Shown piece after piece: positions 35,948 to 48,232 of a stretch of DNA of 64,000 nucleotides; position 1 is the first letter of the stretch; each line of letters opens with the position of its first letter. This DNA is from Himantopus leucocephalus. Lineage: Eukaryota; Chordata; Aves; Charadriiformes; Recurvirostridae. The position numbers were made by a program, and so were the translations under genes. The notes under the pieces were generated by a model. The model did not search any database and was not told where the DNA came from. It was given only the letters and a program-made list of their open reading frames with translations. The stretch is taken from the NCBI GenBank assembly GCA_003993805.1, contig RSEF01000004.1:24826505-24890504 (forward strand), written 5' to 3'.

Positions 35948-36150
35948 AGCTCACCCCCCCGGCCCTCCTGCCGCCCTCCCACCTCCAGCGGCGTGAAGTG
36001 CGGGAGAGAACCCACATTTCTAGAAATCTATGATTTGGTGAAAATCCTTCCTTTCTAGGCAGCGATGGCACGCGGGTTGCAAGGTGCCAGGGTTTTCGAG
36101 CTGGCCGGGTGTGGAAGGTGAGGGGGAGCGAGGCCCGCTTGGCCCCAGCT

Positions 36151-38399
36151 GGCCAACGGGGTTTGTTTCGTCGCGGGAAGGGCACGTGCTGTATAAATTA
36201 GAAAGTTTGCTGGGGAGTTTTCTCTCTTCCGTGATGGCTTGCCATCCTCAGGATTTCTTGCCTCTGAGGCCTTCCCTTTCTCCTGAAGCCGTAGCGCTCG
36301 CAGTGTCTGACATTTGCTGTCTAAGTATAATCCTCACATAGTTTACATTGGCATCAGGATCAATATTGGTTCTTCAGTATTATTAATGTTAATTATCCAG
36401 TCTTATTCTATTAAATCTGTTTATATTTCAGCCTTTGGGTTTCCTTGGGTTTTTTCCCCAGTTCCTCTTCCCGGGTGGGGAGGGGTCGTTGGGTGATAGA
36501 ATAATTGTCTAAACAAAATAAATTGTAGTGGGCTCTTCAAACCATAACAGCAGGAACCAGGGAATATTCACAGAGAGGGGCTGGTAGGATGAGAGGAAGA
36601 TGAGGTGCATAGATTTTGGAGGTATATACCCATATTTCATTAATGGTTACTGTTGCTTCATTTAAAATGGCAGGCTTTCCCTGTGAAAAAGCAAGGTTTG
36701 TTTGGGGGGACAGACACGTGTCCTTGTTACAAAGGATGTTGGTTTTCCAATTGCTATAGACTTTAACTGCATTATAAATAGAGGGATGGAAATTTCATAC
36801 ATAAAATTATTTCTGGAGCTCACACATACATACACAAATACAGGTACATGCTGAACTCCTGGCTTACATCAGCTATTTGGCCTAAATTTTGGAAATGGAC
36901 AGACATCATTATACAGCCTGGTAGTCCTAGGTCAGCAAATGCTCCCATTATAGTTCAAAGGCCTTGTCTCCCATTTGTCTCACATTCTTTTTAGTGACCA
37001 AGTCACTGAAAACCATGACTGTTCCCAAGTCTTCTTGATCTTCCAGCCTTATTTCTTATCGCTTCTAATATACACGTCCAGAGCTTCAGTCTGCAGTATG
37101 ATAAAAGAGCAGCGGCACCTGAAGAATGCTTTTTATTCTTCCAAATGGATCCAATGATTAAGTGTAATACGTCAATGGACACTTTCTGCAAGGTCCTGTT
37201 ATCCTCATCATGCTTCTTTGTGAAGCTCTGTTGGAGTTTGGACTATAATATAATGACAGATAAAAAGTGAAGAAACTCACCTGTTTGGCAAATGAGAAGT
37301 CAATGGGCGCATGACCCAGTGAGTGTGCCATGGCAGGCAGCAAGCAGTGTGTAGATTCTGTAATAGCCGAATGTCAGGTACCCTCAGCTCCACCTTCTGA
37401 GCAAAGTTCCCATCCTAACTGAATTATAGACACACTCTGAAAAGAATTCCATGCCCTTCAGAATTTGCTGCCTTATGGTATACATGTATTGCCATATACA
37501 TACATATGTGTGTACACATATATGCATGCAGATGCAAAAATCTGCTGCCATGGGTCGGTTTAAGGCCACAAGTCTCTCAAGACACAGTTTTCCAGCTCAA
37601 ACACAGGAACTTGCAAAATTCAACAAAGTGAAGTTGTTTCCTGAAACAGAAAACAAAGCCCAAAAGTTTCCCATAACACTATGTGTGGAAAAAAAGAAAG
37701 CAAGCTTATTTTTTTAAAACCCTTCTGAACTTTATCTCAGGAATAGCAACCGAGCTGCTGTAGTTGTTCTAGAAGGACTGGCATAAACGTATTTGAGATC
37801 AGGCACCCACTGATTGCCATTTCCATTTTTCTGTGTTTTTGTTGTGTTACTGGGGATAGGGGCATGAAAAATAAGACAGCAACATGTTCAAGACGTAAGG
37901 ACAGACGTGTCCTCTGCTTGTGTTAAGAAAGCCTTAACACAGTAGGGCAGAAGAAGCACCTACAACGTGCCATAGTAGCGGCAGCAGAGGAAAAAATGAC
38001 CGTCAGCACCAACAGCCTGAGCTACTGCAACTGTAGCAGGCTGCACGGTCTGCAGGCTGCTTTCCACAGCCCCCGTGCCCGGCTGCCTGATACCTCCTCT
38101 GATGCAGCTATGGCTGTAGACACCAAAGGATGGGTGAATATTTGTGATAAATCAACAGGACGAAGCATAATATAGAAATTAATAACATTCACGCCTTGGG
38201 TTCACATTAAATAGGCGCATACAGCTAATATCTTTCTATATCTGATGAAAGTGAGCTATATGTGACAAAGACAAGAAAAGGGAGCTTCAGTAAGATATCT
38301 ATGTAGTATCTTTAGGTATCTTACACTTCACACATAATATCAAATATTACAAGAAATATTTCAATGACTCTTGATTTTTCTTTAATGCACTTAGATGGA
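36151..38399. other. Intergenic flank upstream of the GLRB promoter
   Basis: AT-rich sequence beyond the CpG island, with a short alternating TATACATACATATGTGTG-type patch near 37490-37530. I see no exon or recognisable repeat. Confidence 0.7.
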
Positions 38400-38710
38400 G
38401 TAGGTATTGCTCCTCAAGCAAGTGCCGGCAGTGAAGCGTCTGTGGGAAAAGGCCTCTTCTCCCGCCTCACCCCGTATAAAAGCTGGCCGAGGTCACAGAG
38501 AGCTGCTGTCTTACCTGGTCACACCTTCTTGGCAGGCCAGCAGGGACAGAATAATCACGCTGCTCACGCCGCCCCCTCTCTTGGCACTTGCCAGAAGAAG
38601 ACAGAGCTGTCACACGTGCAGGACTTTGAAGGACATGGTCGTGGTTTAGGCCAAATTGGCCACTGGCGACATTGGGGACCCCAGATGGGACCGACAGATG
38701 CTCCCCTCTA
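38400..38710 (+). mobile_element. Possible LTR-derived sequence next to the gap
   Basis: This block is clearly GC-richer than its surroundings. It contains a TATA box (TATAAAA near 38475) followed by GC-rich sequence, and about 190 bases later CACTGGCGACATTGGGGACC, which has the look of a CA end followed by a TGG-starting primer-binding site. That layout would suit an avian endogenous retrovirus LTR plus leader. I cannot match it to a named family or see the LTR 5' end, so it may simply be unique promoter-like DNA. Confidence 0.3.
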
Positions 38711-38810
38711 NNNNNNNNNNNNNNNNNNNNNNNNNNNNNNNNNNNNNNNNNNNNNNNNNNNNNNNNNNNNNNNNNNNNNNNNNNNNNNNNNNNNNNNNNN
38801 NNNNNNNNNN
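38711..38810. other. Assembly gap (100 N)
   Basis: Exactly 100 N, a conventional placeholder for unknown length. CR1 sequence on the right edge and GC-richer, possibly LTR-derived sequence on the left suggest that repeats broke the assembly. Confidence 0.99.
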
Positions 38811-38850
38811 AAGGTCCCTTCCAACCTTAACAATTCTATGATTCTATGAT
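38811..38850 (+). mobile_element. CR1 LINE 3' terminus, cut by an assembly gap
   Basis: AAGGTCCCTTCCAACC followed by ATTCTATGATTCTATGAT is the extreme 3' end of a CR1 element on the plus strand. It begins directly at the edge of the 100-N gap, so the rest of the element is hidden in the gap. Confidence 0.9.
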
Positions 38851-39714
38851 GCAAATTGCAGACATTCTTTAGACATGGTGTTCCTCTCTAAAGATCCAAC
38901 CCTATTTTAAGGGGCACTAGGATTGCATTGACATTACTAGGTGGTGCATAGCAAAACAGAAGGAACAGGTGTTCGATGTGTTGTAATTCTGTACGGTCTG
39001 AGGACTGTATATGCACATGGTGTCTTTACCAAAAATTACATTTGTGCAAATATCTGACTGTAGGCATGCACAGCACATGCATGAAGAGGTAATGTTGCAA
39101 GCGGGATGAGTCAGGAGCACTCCAATGAGTGACCTCAGTCTTGGTTCCACCAGGAGGGAAACCACTTCCCAGCATGGCAGTCACACCCCCTGGTACATCC
39201 TGCAAGACTCCAACTGTAAATGCAAGGCAAATTCAGCCCCTCTGGTACACTAAATCACAAATGTGCAGCAATTCTTCCCCCAGAGCAAAACAGTCATTCT
39301 GAATTAACTTCACATTAGCCACTTAGTGCCAGTAAAAGAAAATAACAGTTCTTTATCTGTTTCTCCCTAGACTGTGGGATAGGAGTAATCTATTAGAAGT
39401 TTACCACAGCTAATGGTTTTCTCTTTCAAGTCAGTGCAGCCACAGTGACTGAAACGTTGGGAATATAATCCCAGTCTTTGCGAATACTTTTCTTTTCCTC
39501 TTGATGGATAACCAAGAGACACATTATACTCCTTGAGCAGTGTTGCTCAGTAAGAAAGACATGACTGTACACAGGCACTAGCTCCATTTTGAATTAATTT
39601 TCAACAAATTTGTTTGTTTGGAATTCATATTAAAGTTGGGAAAATATGTTCTTTTAGTCTACAAATGATTACATCCTTTCCAGTTTACACAGAAACTGAC
39701 ACCAAGCTCATTTT

Positions 39715-39805
39715 TCTTAATGGGCTCAATCCACTGTCAATGAAATCAGTGAAGTGCATTTTTCATCAGTCTTAATGGGATCTGGACAAGGGCCTGTGTT
39801 TCTAA
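39715..39805. repeat. Possible ancient amniote repeat fossil
   Basis: AATGAAATCAGTGAAG and TCTTAATGGGATCTGGACAAGG resemble degraded copies of amniote repeats with CATTGACTTCAATGGGA motifs. This is low-certainty recognition only. Confidence 0.3.
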
Positions 39806-42273
39806 ATAAAGACAAATACTGGGCTGATTCTGTATTCAGTTATAGCCATGTAAATTGGAAATCAGCCAGTTGGCAACTTCTTTTTTCTTTCCCCCTCTTT
39901 TGTGTTTTGCAGCAGAAAAAAAACCCCACTTTATTAGGGTGGAAAGGGTAGAAGAGCAAGATTACACGGATGAAACTGCAATTCTCTTTTCAAGTGATGT
40001 TACACTTGATCTGTATGCCTGAACTCAAAAGGAGCTTTATAAATTACCCTGAGTTCAGCATCTTGAATAATTTGCAGCAGCCCTAGGGTTGATATGACTT
40101 AAATTCAGCTGCCCACATACTAAAAGAGACTTTTCTATTGCTGACTATTGGCGAAGTATAACAACACTCAAACTATACCTCTTAGGTGGCACCTATGTAT
40201 GAGGCAGAGAGAATGTGAAGTAAAGCTATCACATCTGTTCCATTCACCCCTTACCCTCAGGGATTTCCCTTCATTTATTTGCTTTGGCAATGTAAAGAGA
40301 TTTTTGCACAGCCTCTGCCATCTCCACGTATCTAAAGAACTTATAACGCAATCCCTGAATTTGACATACAGGTGGATTATGACAATGGCTTACACAGCAG
40401 ACAGCTTTAAAAGCAATAATGACAATATGTTTAGTTTTCAGATAATGGCAGTTTTCTACACAATTCCTCACACTTAAAAATGACAGAAAAAACCCTGAAG
40501 TTGAGAACATGGTGAACATTGCCAATGACCTCATTCCAGCTACCTCAAAAAAAGGGAAAAGACACTCCAGTGCCTGGTAAAATTTCCTTTCTTCTCTAGT
40601 CTCTGCCAAAATTACCCCTCATCTTTAGCAAATGTTTTGTTCTCATGTTTTGCATCTAGAAAGCTTGATAAGATGTTTCCCCACTTTATAAATATGATGA
40701 GATTAAATCATTAGCAGCAGACTGGTAAACTGTAGTTTCATTCTCTCTCCTTCATTCTCTGAGTTCCTCTTTGAAAAATGATGATTGTCATAAAAAATCC
40801 GATGTCTCACCAGAAAATAATACCACTTATGCACTCTGTATTGGTAAGTCTCTTGAAGATACGGATTTGAAGATATAGAGATCAGTTTTGACTGTCATAA
40901 CGTGCAGCTTATACAATGAGGAACGCTAAAGAGTTTAAAGAAATGGCCACTTACAGGAAAGAGGATATGATAGAAAACACATGTAAAATAGAAACTGGCG
41001 TGGGAGTTGAGCAGAGAAGAACAGGCCTCTGAGGCGGGCAGGCACTGATTAATCCTGTAAATCGTTTCACTCAGCAAAGAGGCACAAATAAATACTTTCT
41101 GCCATCCTTAACAACGTGTCTCCACCGACAGATTCTCCCTGGATTCTTCTGCATTTATCTGTTAAGGTGTTCTCAAAGCATGATGTGATAAGGGCCTGTT
41201 TTCAAGCAGGGATAAATGAAATAAGATAAAAATAAGTCCCTAAATAGTCCCTCACTGCTCCGTGAGCTAACAGGCAACTCCTGTTGGTTTCCATGGGTTT
41301 TGCAAGCATTGGTAGAGCAACCAGAAAGAGTGTATGCAGAGGAAATGACCTTTTCTTCACCACCTTTCACGGCCTCACCAGTCCTTTTGTGTGTACAACG
41401 AGAATGGATTTGTTAAAGGAAGCCATGCCTGCTCACAACACCATTCAGCTAACTCCACCAACAGTGCCTGGCACTGCTGTATGGCCGGTGTGCAGCCCCC
41501 ATCCTCTGGACAGCTTCAGTTCAAACCTCCCAGGCTTCGGCAGATCCAGTTAGGACATTTCGGAGACAAACACAGCCACATTTTAAAAATTTTGAAAACA
41601 GGACTGCGCAAGAGGCTCTGCTGGAATGCTTACTAGTGACTTGTAGGGGTCAGAGCATGTTTGACAAGGCTCCTGGAAATTTTTTTTTAAGTTGTGTTTC
41701 AAATTATTTTAATAATTAAATAAGTGGCAGAGACATCAGTGTGAAATATCAGTTGTGGGGTTATTTTTTTTCCCCCTGGGTATTAATCACGAGTTAGATA
41801 AACCCCAAGGAATAAAGAGTACATACCTTTCCCAGGAAGAGAATGAGAAAAAGTTTTGACAGAAGCACAGTTCAGAAATGCTTACCTACAGGACTGCAGG
41901 CTGAGAAAGACATTTTCAGGCAGTTGTCATGATGGTGATAAGATATGTCATTGACCTCCAAAATGGGAGTTCAAGTTACCAAATTTTCTGACTTCTGCCT
42001 TGAGTGGAATTCAAGAGAAACTAGACCCCAATTAGAGATAAGTCCTACTCAGGCAGAAAGCATTATTGTTTGGGCTGTCATCCTGGCTGATGGATTTTCT
42101 CACTTGCAAGAGCTGTGTTTCATCGGTTAGTTTAATTCTTGTAGTGATAATTCGCTTTTTAATGGTGTTATATTTTCTTTTGAGTCACTGACTGTGATTT
42201 CTAACCTATTTCTTTTGCTTAAATTTAAAAACATTTTGCTTGTTGCTGGGACTGAGTTTGGCTGCACATATTT

Positions 42274-42309
42274 AATAGACAGTACATATTAAATAGACAG
42301 TACATATTA
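42274..42309. repeat. 18-bp tandem duplication, two identical copies
   Basis: The unit AATAGACAGTACATATTA occurs at 42274-42291 and again at 42292-42309 without mismatch, indicating a recent local duplication. Confidence 0.97.
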
Positions 42310-43477
42310 CATCAGTATATGTCCCACCTCTTTCTTAATTGGGGCATTACACTTATCCTTTCCTCTTATTCAGACCAATCAAATCTCCTTACCTCTTCTT
42401 GTTTTCCACAGAAGAAAAGAAAGTGATGAATGATGCAAGGCCTCACCAATGACAGAACTTTTCCATATGGAAACGCCATCACATTCCAGTGCTTTCTAAG
42501 CTACGAGGTAACATTTTCAAAGCCGCACAGAGAATGTAGCCATGCATTTTCCGTGTTTTATAAGCTAAAAGAGCTCTTGAAAGATCATAGTGATGAACAT
42601 ACCCCTTACAAAGTCTAATTTTTCATTTAATGTGACTTGATTTTCTTTATTCAGAAGCTTACAAATTCTGAAGAACAGCTTCTACTGATATGGGAATTTA
42701 AAGTATCTTTTTGTCTATATCTTCCTGATTATCTTTAGTTGAGATCACATCCACAAATAATAAACTAATTATTCAATGCTTAAATTCTATTAGAATTAGT
42801 TCTTTTTAAATAATGTAAATTATTTGAAACTGGTAGATAAAAGTATAATCTCAGATTTCTGTTATATTGGAGGCTGGCTGATTTTGTAACCTTGATAACT
42901 AGTGGTGTGTACCGAGCAGTCCATCCTAGTATTCGTTATTGGCCTTGGACTTGATGCCAAGTATAAACTTTAATCCAAACTGAAATGTTGTGAGGGACTT
43001 CAGGGAAATTTTGCCTGGAGTTCCTTATGAACAAGTCCCAAAGGAACATTGTGAAAGGAAAAGGATGTGAGAAAAATGAAAAGTGTTTTCCAAATTTCCA
43101 TCACTACTGACTAAAATTGTACATGTTCCTGATATCCATGCACACAAGTACTCTGCACTTCCCTACTTTTAGTATTGAACTCTTGCACCATTGTGCTTAC
43201 ATAAGTAATTATTATTTACTTTCTGGTCCCAAAAGAAAAAAAGATTTTAAAAACAGAAATAAATCTCTTAGCCAGGTTTTGCCCCTACACAAGAAACACC
43301 GGCCACATGAAGCCTCATGAAAGGTTACCATAAAAGCTAAAACCAAACAAGGATTACTCGAAAATGCAATTGCTCAATATACCCAGAAATGCCAGCAGCA
43401 GTTTCCTCTTTAGGCTATTGATTTCATAACCTTACCCAACCCTTCAGAAATTTCCTGGTCAACAAGACTTTTCAGAA

Positions 43478-43478
43478 N

Positions 43479-43509
<31 letters not shown>
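43478..43509. repeat. Ambiguous base plus A31 homopolymer
   Basis: A single N at 43478 precedes a run of 31 A. No retrocopy or LINE body is recognisable immediately 5' of it, so I do not call it a retroposon tail. Confidence 0.95.
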
Positions 43510-43512
<3 letters not shown>

Positions 43513-46500
43513 TTGGTTTTAACCAGTTTCCTTAAGATTGAATCACTTCATAAGAACTCAGACTAAACAGTTGTAAAAGGTACTAAAAGTAAACCAGTTT
43601 ATCCCTGTAGAGCAATAAATGCAAACAAGCAGACGAGAAAACTTGTTGGAAATAACACCTTTCGAGTATCAACTTGAAGGAAGATTCAGATACCTACTGA
43701 ATATCTGTTTTCCTGTATTGGAAGAAAAGGTATTGCAAAGCTTTTTTCTTTTTTTTTTTTAATTTTTATTTTTTATTTTAAGTGAAGGTTTCAGAGACAC
43801 TCACCAGTATAAAGCAGGTGAAAGATTTCAGGCTGAGTGGGTTAATTCTTCATGAAAGTTTGGGTCATGATTATTCCTTTTCTAATTGAGTACTATATTT
43901 ACAGTTTTGAATATTTAAATTTGTAAAAGTGATTCTCAATGTAAAAGCATAAAGTGCATTTTTAAAAAATATATGCAAATCAGAGAAGGAAGATATTTTG
44001 TGAACACACATCAGCTCTGCATTTACTGCCGTTAGCATATTCCTGTCCTTGGTGATGACCCTGGGGGCATTACTTACACCAACAAGTTCAAACACACCTG
44101 TAAATATTAGCACTACTGTGCTGTAACAAACAGAGCCCTGTCTCACTCCTAGTTATAGTTAGTGATTAATACTTCAAGGAGAGACAGAAATTAACAAATA
44201 AGTATCCAGAGGATTGTCAAGGATTAGATGAGAAAGTTGGGCTCGCATTTAAGTAAGAATGCTGTTATATTTTTGTTTACATAGAAACTTGGAAAGCTGG
44301 CCTGGTTGTAATCTATTTTAGAGCTTTAAGGCACATAATACAAATCATAGCCATAATTTCAGACCTAGGTCTTATGAGATTAGCCTTGTAAGGGTATGAT
44401 GAAGCGGTCTATATGGAATGGGACACAGGAGTTACCTTCTATTTAAAATTTTAAGTAACTTTTAGAATTTTTCCCATTCTTTAATGAAAACTGGCAGCTC
44501 ATATTTAAACTCACAGGTTCTTCTTTCCAGGTTTCGAAACTATAAACTCAAACAACTGAAATTTGACTTTTAAAAAAAAAGTTTATCACATTAAATTTGC
44601 CATTAGACATGCTTGTAACCCAAAATGTCTATGAGAGCATTATTTTCTTTCAGCAGAGGCTTACAGACCTTCAGTCATGGAAGAGGCCTCCACCTTGATG
44701 CATAGGCACACGATAAAAAATGCATCATCCTATGGTACTTGAAGTCTAATGAAGACTAAGTTTCTTTTTTGGTCTTTTCCTATTTTAGTAGGCTTTTGGA
44801 GGGATCGCAGAAGAGCCAATAACTCACTAGTGTGCTTCATGAAGAGCTGAGAGAGCAGATGATGCAGAACTTCCTTCCCCTCCAGAGGGTTATCTGTGTG
44901 GATGCTGACATAAAACAGCACCAAGCCCAGCCTTGAGCCCCAGCTCAGTGTCATATACAAGCACATGCAGAAACATTCACTTTCAACTATGTGCTCCCAA
45001 TTGCTTTTCCTTTTTTCTTTTTTTTTTCTTTCCGTACTGGAGTTTACTACCTCTTATTTTGCTTGAGAGAAAAGCTAGGACCTTTCTAAGGGAAGAAAAT
45101 AGTAATTAAAATAAACATAAGGCAAGACCCTACCAGCAACTTTCGAACAGACCTAAAGTTAAATTTGTACATTTCCATTAAAAGTGCATGTCCTGTTCTG
45201 ACTCACTCTGGGTTTAACAGTTACAAACTGTTAGGTATGCTCAGAAGACTTTAAAGTAGATCACTTAAGAAAGTCAAGTCCCGTATTCACTTTTTCTGGG
45301 CTTTTCATTTTAACAAATATTTGACAGTGTGGTTTGAGAACACAAAGCAATTTCTTCCTGGTATTTCACATGACAGACACAGCTAATCTCTCTTTCTGAC
45401 TTCTCATTCCTCTCCCGACAGCGGGGACGGCTGCAGGGCCGTCAGCCCCGAGAGTGCTGATTGAGCTACAATAGGTGCTGCTCTTTAAAACACATTCTGA
45501 AAAAGTTTTGTTTTTCTTTAAACCTTGAGGTCTTTTTCGTGCTGCTTCTGCTTTGATAGCCTATTGCAAACTTCCTGTCTACCTGCCACAGGCATTTGAT
45601 TATAGCTTTTCCACCCATCCAAAGTATAATGAAATTCCTGCCCCGAAAGCCGGGGGTTGTGAGATGAAGGAAGAAAACAAGCTCTTGTTTTCCTGCCTGG
45701 AAGTGGCTGCAGCCAAAACCAACACAGATCCCTCTGGTGCCACGTCTGTCACCAGCAGTCACGCTCCTTCCGACGCTGCGCTCACCGCCTTGCGCTTTTT
45801 TTTATTGGAATGGGGTGTGTGGGGGGGTCCCCAGTCAATAGAGGAACAGATGCAGTCAGAGGGGCAGCACCGGCTGCAGGAGGTCGGGGAGGCCTCTCCT
45901 GGCAGACCAGGCTGGACACCAACAAACGGGAGCAAACAGATGTTACACAACTGCAATTTTTCTAAAAAATCCTTTTAGCAGCACAGGGGAACCTTGGCAG
46001 TCCTAAGGCATTTAATCAGTCAACCTTTCTATAAACAAATACGTAATTTAATTTTAAATGTCATTTCATTCCAGGGTTCAGTTTCAGGTTGCTCTCGCAC
46101 GGGCCTCTTCCTTGGGAGATCTGTTCAAGGATGATTTCTGAATACACAAGAAGCAAAAGAGGACAAAAAGTTCACTTGATCCCAAAAAGTAAAGTCCTGT
46201 TTTGAATAGCAAACCATGAATCGGAGGAGAACCAGGACTTTCTTTTAACGGTGATGGATGGAATGGAAAGCCTTGTTCTATAACTAGGTAAAACATTCGC
46301 TGCAAAACTCCTGATTAGCCAGGAAATTAATTTTCTGTAGTCTTATGATTCTCCATTACAGACCCAAAAACCTTTGAGGATTTGAATTACAAAACCTGGC
46401 AGAGTACAATACAACACTGCAACGAGAATAAAATATCTTCAAATATGGAAGAGCAAATGCTGGTATGGAAGCTGAGGAGTCATAATCCTTCTCTCACTTG

Positions 46501-48140
46501 TATAAAACAAACCTGTTCCCGCTGAGAGATTTTCAGCTCATAGGCCCAGTGTTAGAAATGCAAGGCTTCGTCCTGATACATGTCCTTCTCCTTTTTTCTT
46601 CCAGTTCAAGGGCATCACAAAGACTGAACGGGTTTGGTTTCCTCAGCCAGGAATTCCTACAACATATGCTATTATCTGCTGAGCCACGAGCATCCTCGTT
46701 TTTCCTTTACTTGCCTTTTGGAATGGAATCTCCTTTTGGGCAACTAGAAACAGGGCACTGAAGCTGAGATCTGATAGCAAGCCCCTTAGCGTCAGCAAGC
46801 AGCGTGTCTCTGTACGTGGCACCTGGCTGCAACTGTCCCCAGAAGCATTCATTCTCCGTAGGTTAAATTATCCTACAATGAAAAGTGACTTTTCACCAGG
46901 CAAAGTCAGAAAATAATACACAGATTACAAATGCAGCTAGAGCAAAACACCGTGAAAGGCATCAGGGAGCTCCCTTACAAATTTATGCTCAAATTAGGTA
47001 AATTATCTGAAGATTGTCACATCCCAGCAAAGTTTCTCTTCCCCAGTACAACTGGTTTTCAGGCACAATTCAGGCATGTCCCAAAGAGGAGCAAATGCAT
47101 CTTCAAGTCATTTGAACACCTTGGTTTAAGAAGGGGGGTAAAAAAAACCTGACTGCCACTTCTGTTTCTGTTAGTGCTTTGCTTTTAAGTTTTGATACCG
47201 TTAACATGTTACATATGACCTCATTCTTTCACCAAGGGGTCAGCACATAAATGCAATTATATTTTAGTTTCCCTAGATACACAGTGTGACTCAATATTAC
47301 TTCATAATCAGTTCTTTTGGCAAAATTAACAGACTGAGACAGGATTTAAGGGTGCTATGATCAGGTCCATAGCTGTGGGTGGAAAGGAAGGAAGTCTGAA
47401 GATATTTTTAACGTACCAAGCTAACTTCAAGTTGTTGCGAATGCAATGCTCTCACTGTAGTGAGGTTTGACTTGAAGCAGAGCATATTAAAAGTCATATC
47501 CCTGGATAGTGGTCAGTGCAATTAATCCCCTAAAATAGAGGATCATGTAGTATTAGTTTCCAGAATATTTTGGGGGGGCAATTCTAAGGAGGTTCAAAGT
47601 TTACATTTAATTCGAAGAAGTGGACTTATTTGAAGTTTACTTGAATTAGTCAAAGGTCGCGCAAATTGATGTGGGCTATAAACCTGTGGGAACAGCCTTT
47701 CATTATCTCTCCAGCATTTCTACCACATTTCTCTGCCACAATTACAGTATTTCTTTCTTAAGGTTTTTCAGGGTAACAAATTATATTCTTAACCTAAGGA
47801 TGGAAATGAAACAAGGCATAAAGAATATGTTAAAAAAATACATTTGAAACCCAAATTATGCCCATTCATAATCTCAAAGGGTATTTACAGTCATATAAAA
47901 TTGGCACCATCTAGTATAAAGTTGTATCCCCAGGTGTAATGAGAATTAAAACATGCATTTACTTTTGTCTGCAGGTTTATCTGGTTAGTATAACAGACCA
48001 ATTTGAGAAAGTAAATTAGATTTTCCTCTGACATCTATCCCATCCACAGAATTGGTTTAACACACTGTTAAACTGATTATACTAATCATGCTCACCAACA
48101 CTTTAAACTTGGACGTGTTTCTGTTTCATGCTCTAATGAT

Positions 48141-48232
48141 AGTGTCCGTGGCAGGGGGGTTGGAACTAAATGATCTTTAAGGTCCCTCCCAACCTAAATC
48201 ATTCTATGATTCCACGATGATTCTATGATTCT
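48141..48232 (+). mobile_element. CR1 LINE 3' tail
   Basis: The fragment reads GGGGTTGGAACTAAATGATC then TTTAAGGTCCCTCCCAACC and ends with several ATTCTATGATT repeats (one diverged to CCACGATG). It is a short, 5'-truncated CR1 in the intergenic side of the window. Confidence 0.93.

Larger units (their letters stand above)
35200..36150. promoter_or_regulatory. CpG island, probable GLRB promoter
   Basis: This is the one strongly GC-rich, CpG-dense block in an otherwise AT-rich window, with many GGGCGG-like and CCGCCC-like Sp1-type boxes and no obvious TATA box on the minus strand. It covers the predicted GLRB exon 1 and lies about 1.5 kb upstream of the start-codon exon, where a promoter is expected. 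CpG-island promoters are common for neuronal receptor genes. Long open frames here (35266-35856 plus, 36185-35271 minus) are a by-product of low stop-codon frequency in GC-rich DNA. It could also start a divergent transcript on the plus strand, for which I see no direct evidence. Confidence 0.75.
38851..48140. other. Intergenic region, no gene recognised
   Basis: Mostly AT-rich. A GC-richer block at about 45,400-45,960 includes a 141-codon plus-strand open frame (45553-45978) with no recognisable protein family, so it is not called as a gene. No splice-flanked coding exon was found on either strand. Confidence 0.7.

Noticed and set aside
35266..36185. Long overlapping open frames on both strands (196 codons plus, 304 codons minus)
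   Set aside because: They lie in the CpG island, are low-complexity Pro/Arg/Ala/Gly translations, and the minus one runs across the N4 gap. Stops are rare in GC-rich DNA, so this is a compositional effect.
38364..38849. 161-codon open frame crossing the 100-N gap
   Set aside because: A large part of the frame is unknown residues. The real part shows no known protein and the right end is CR1 tail.
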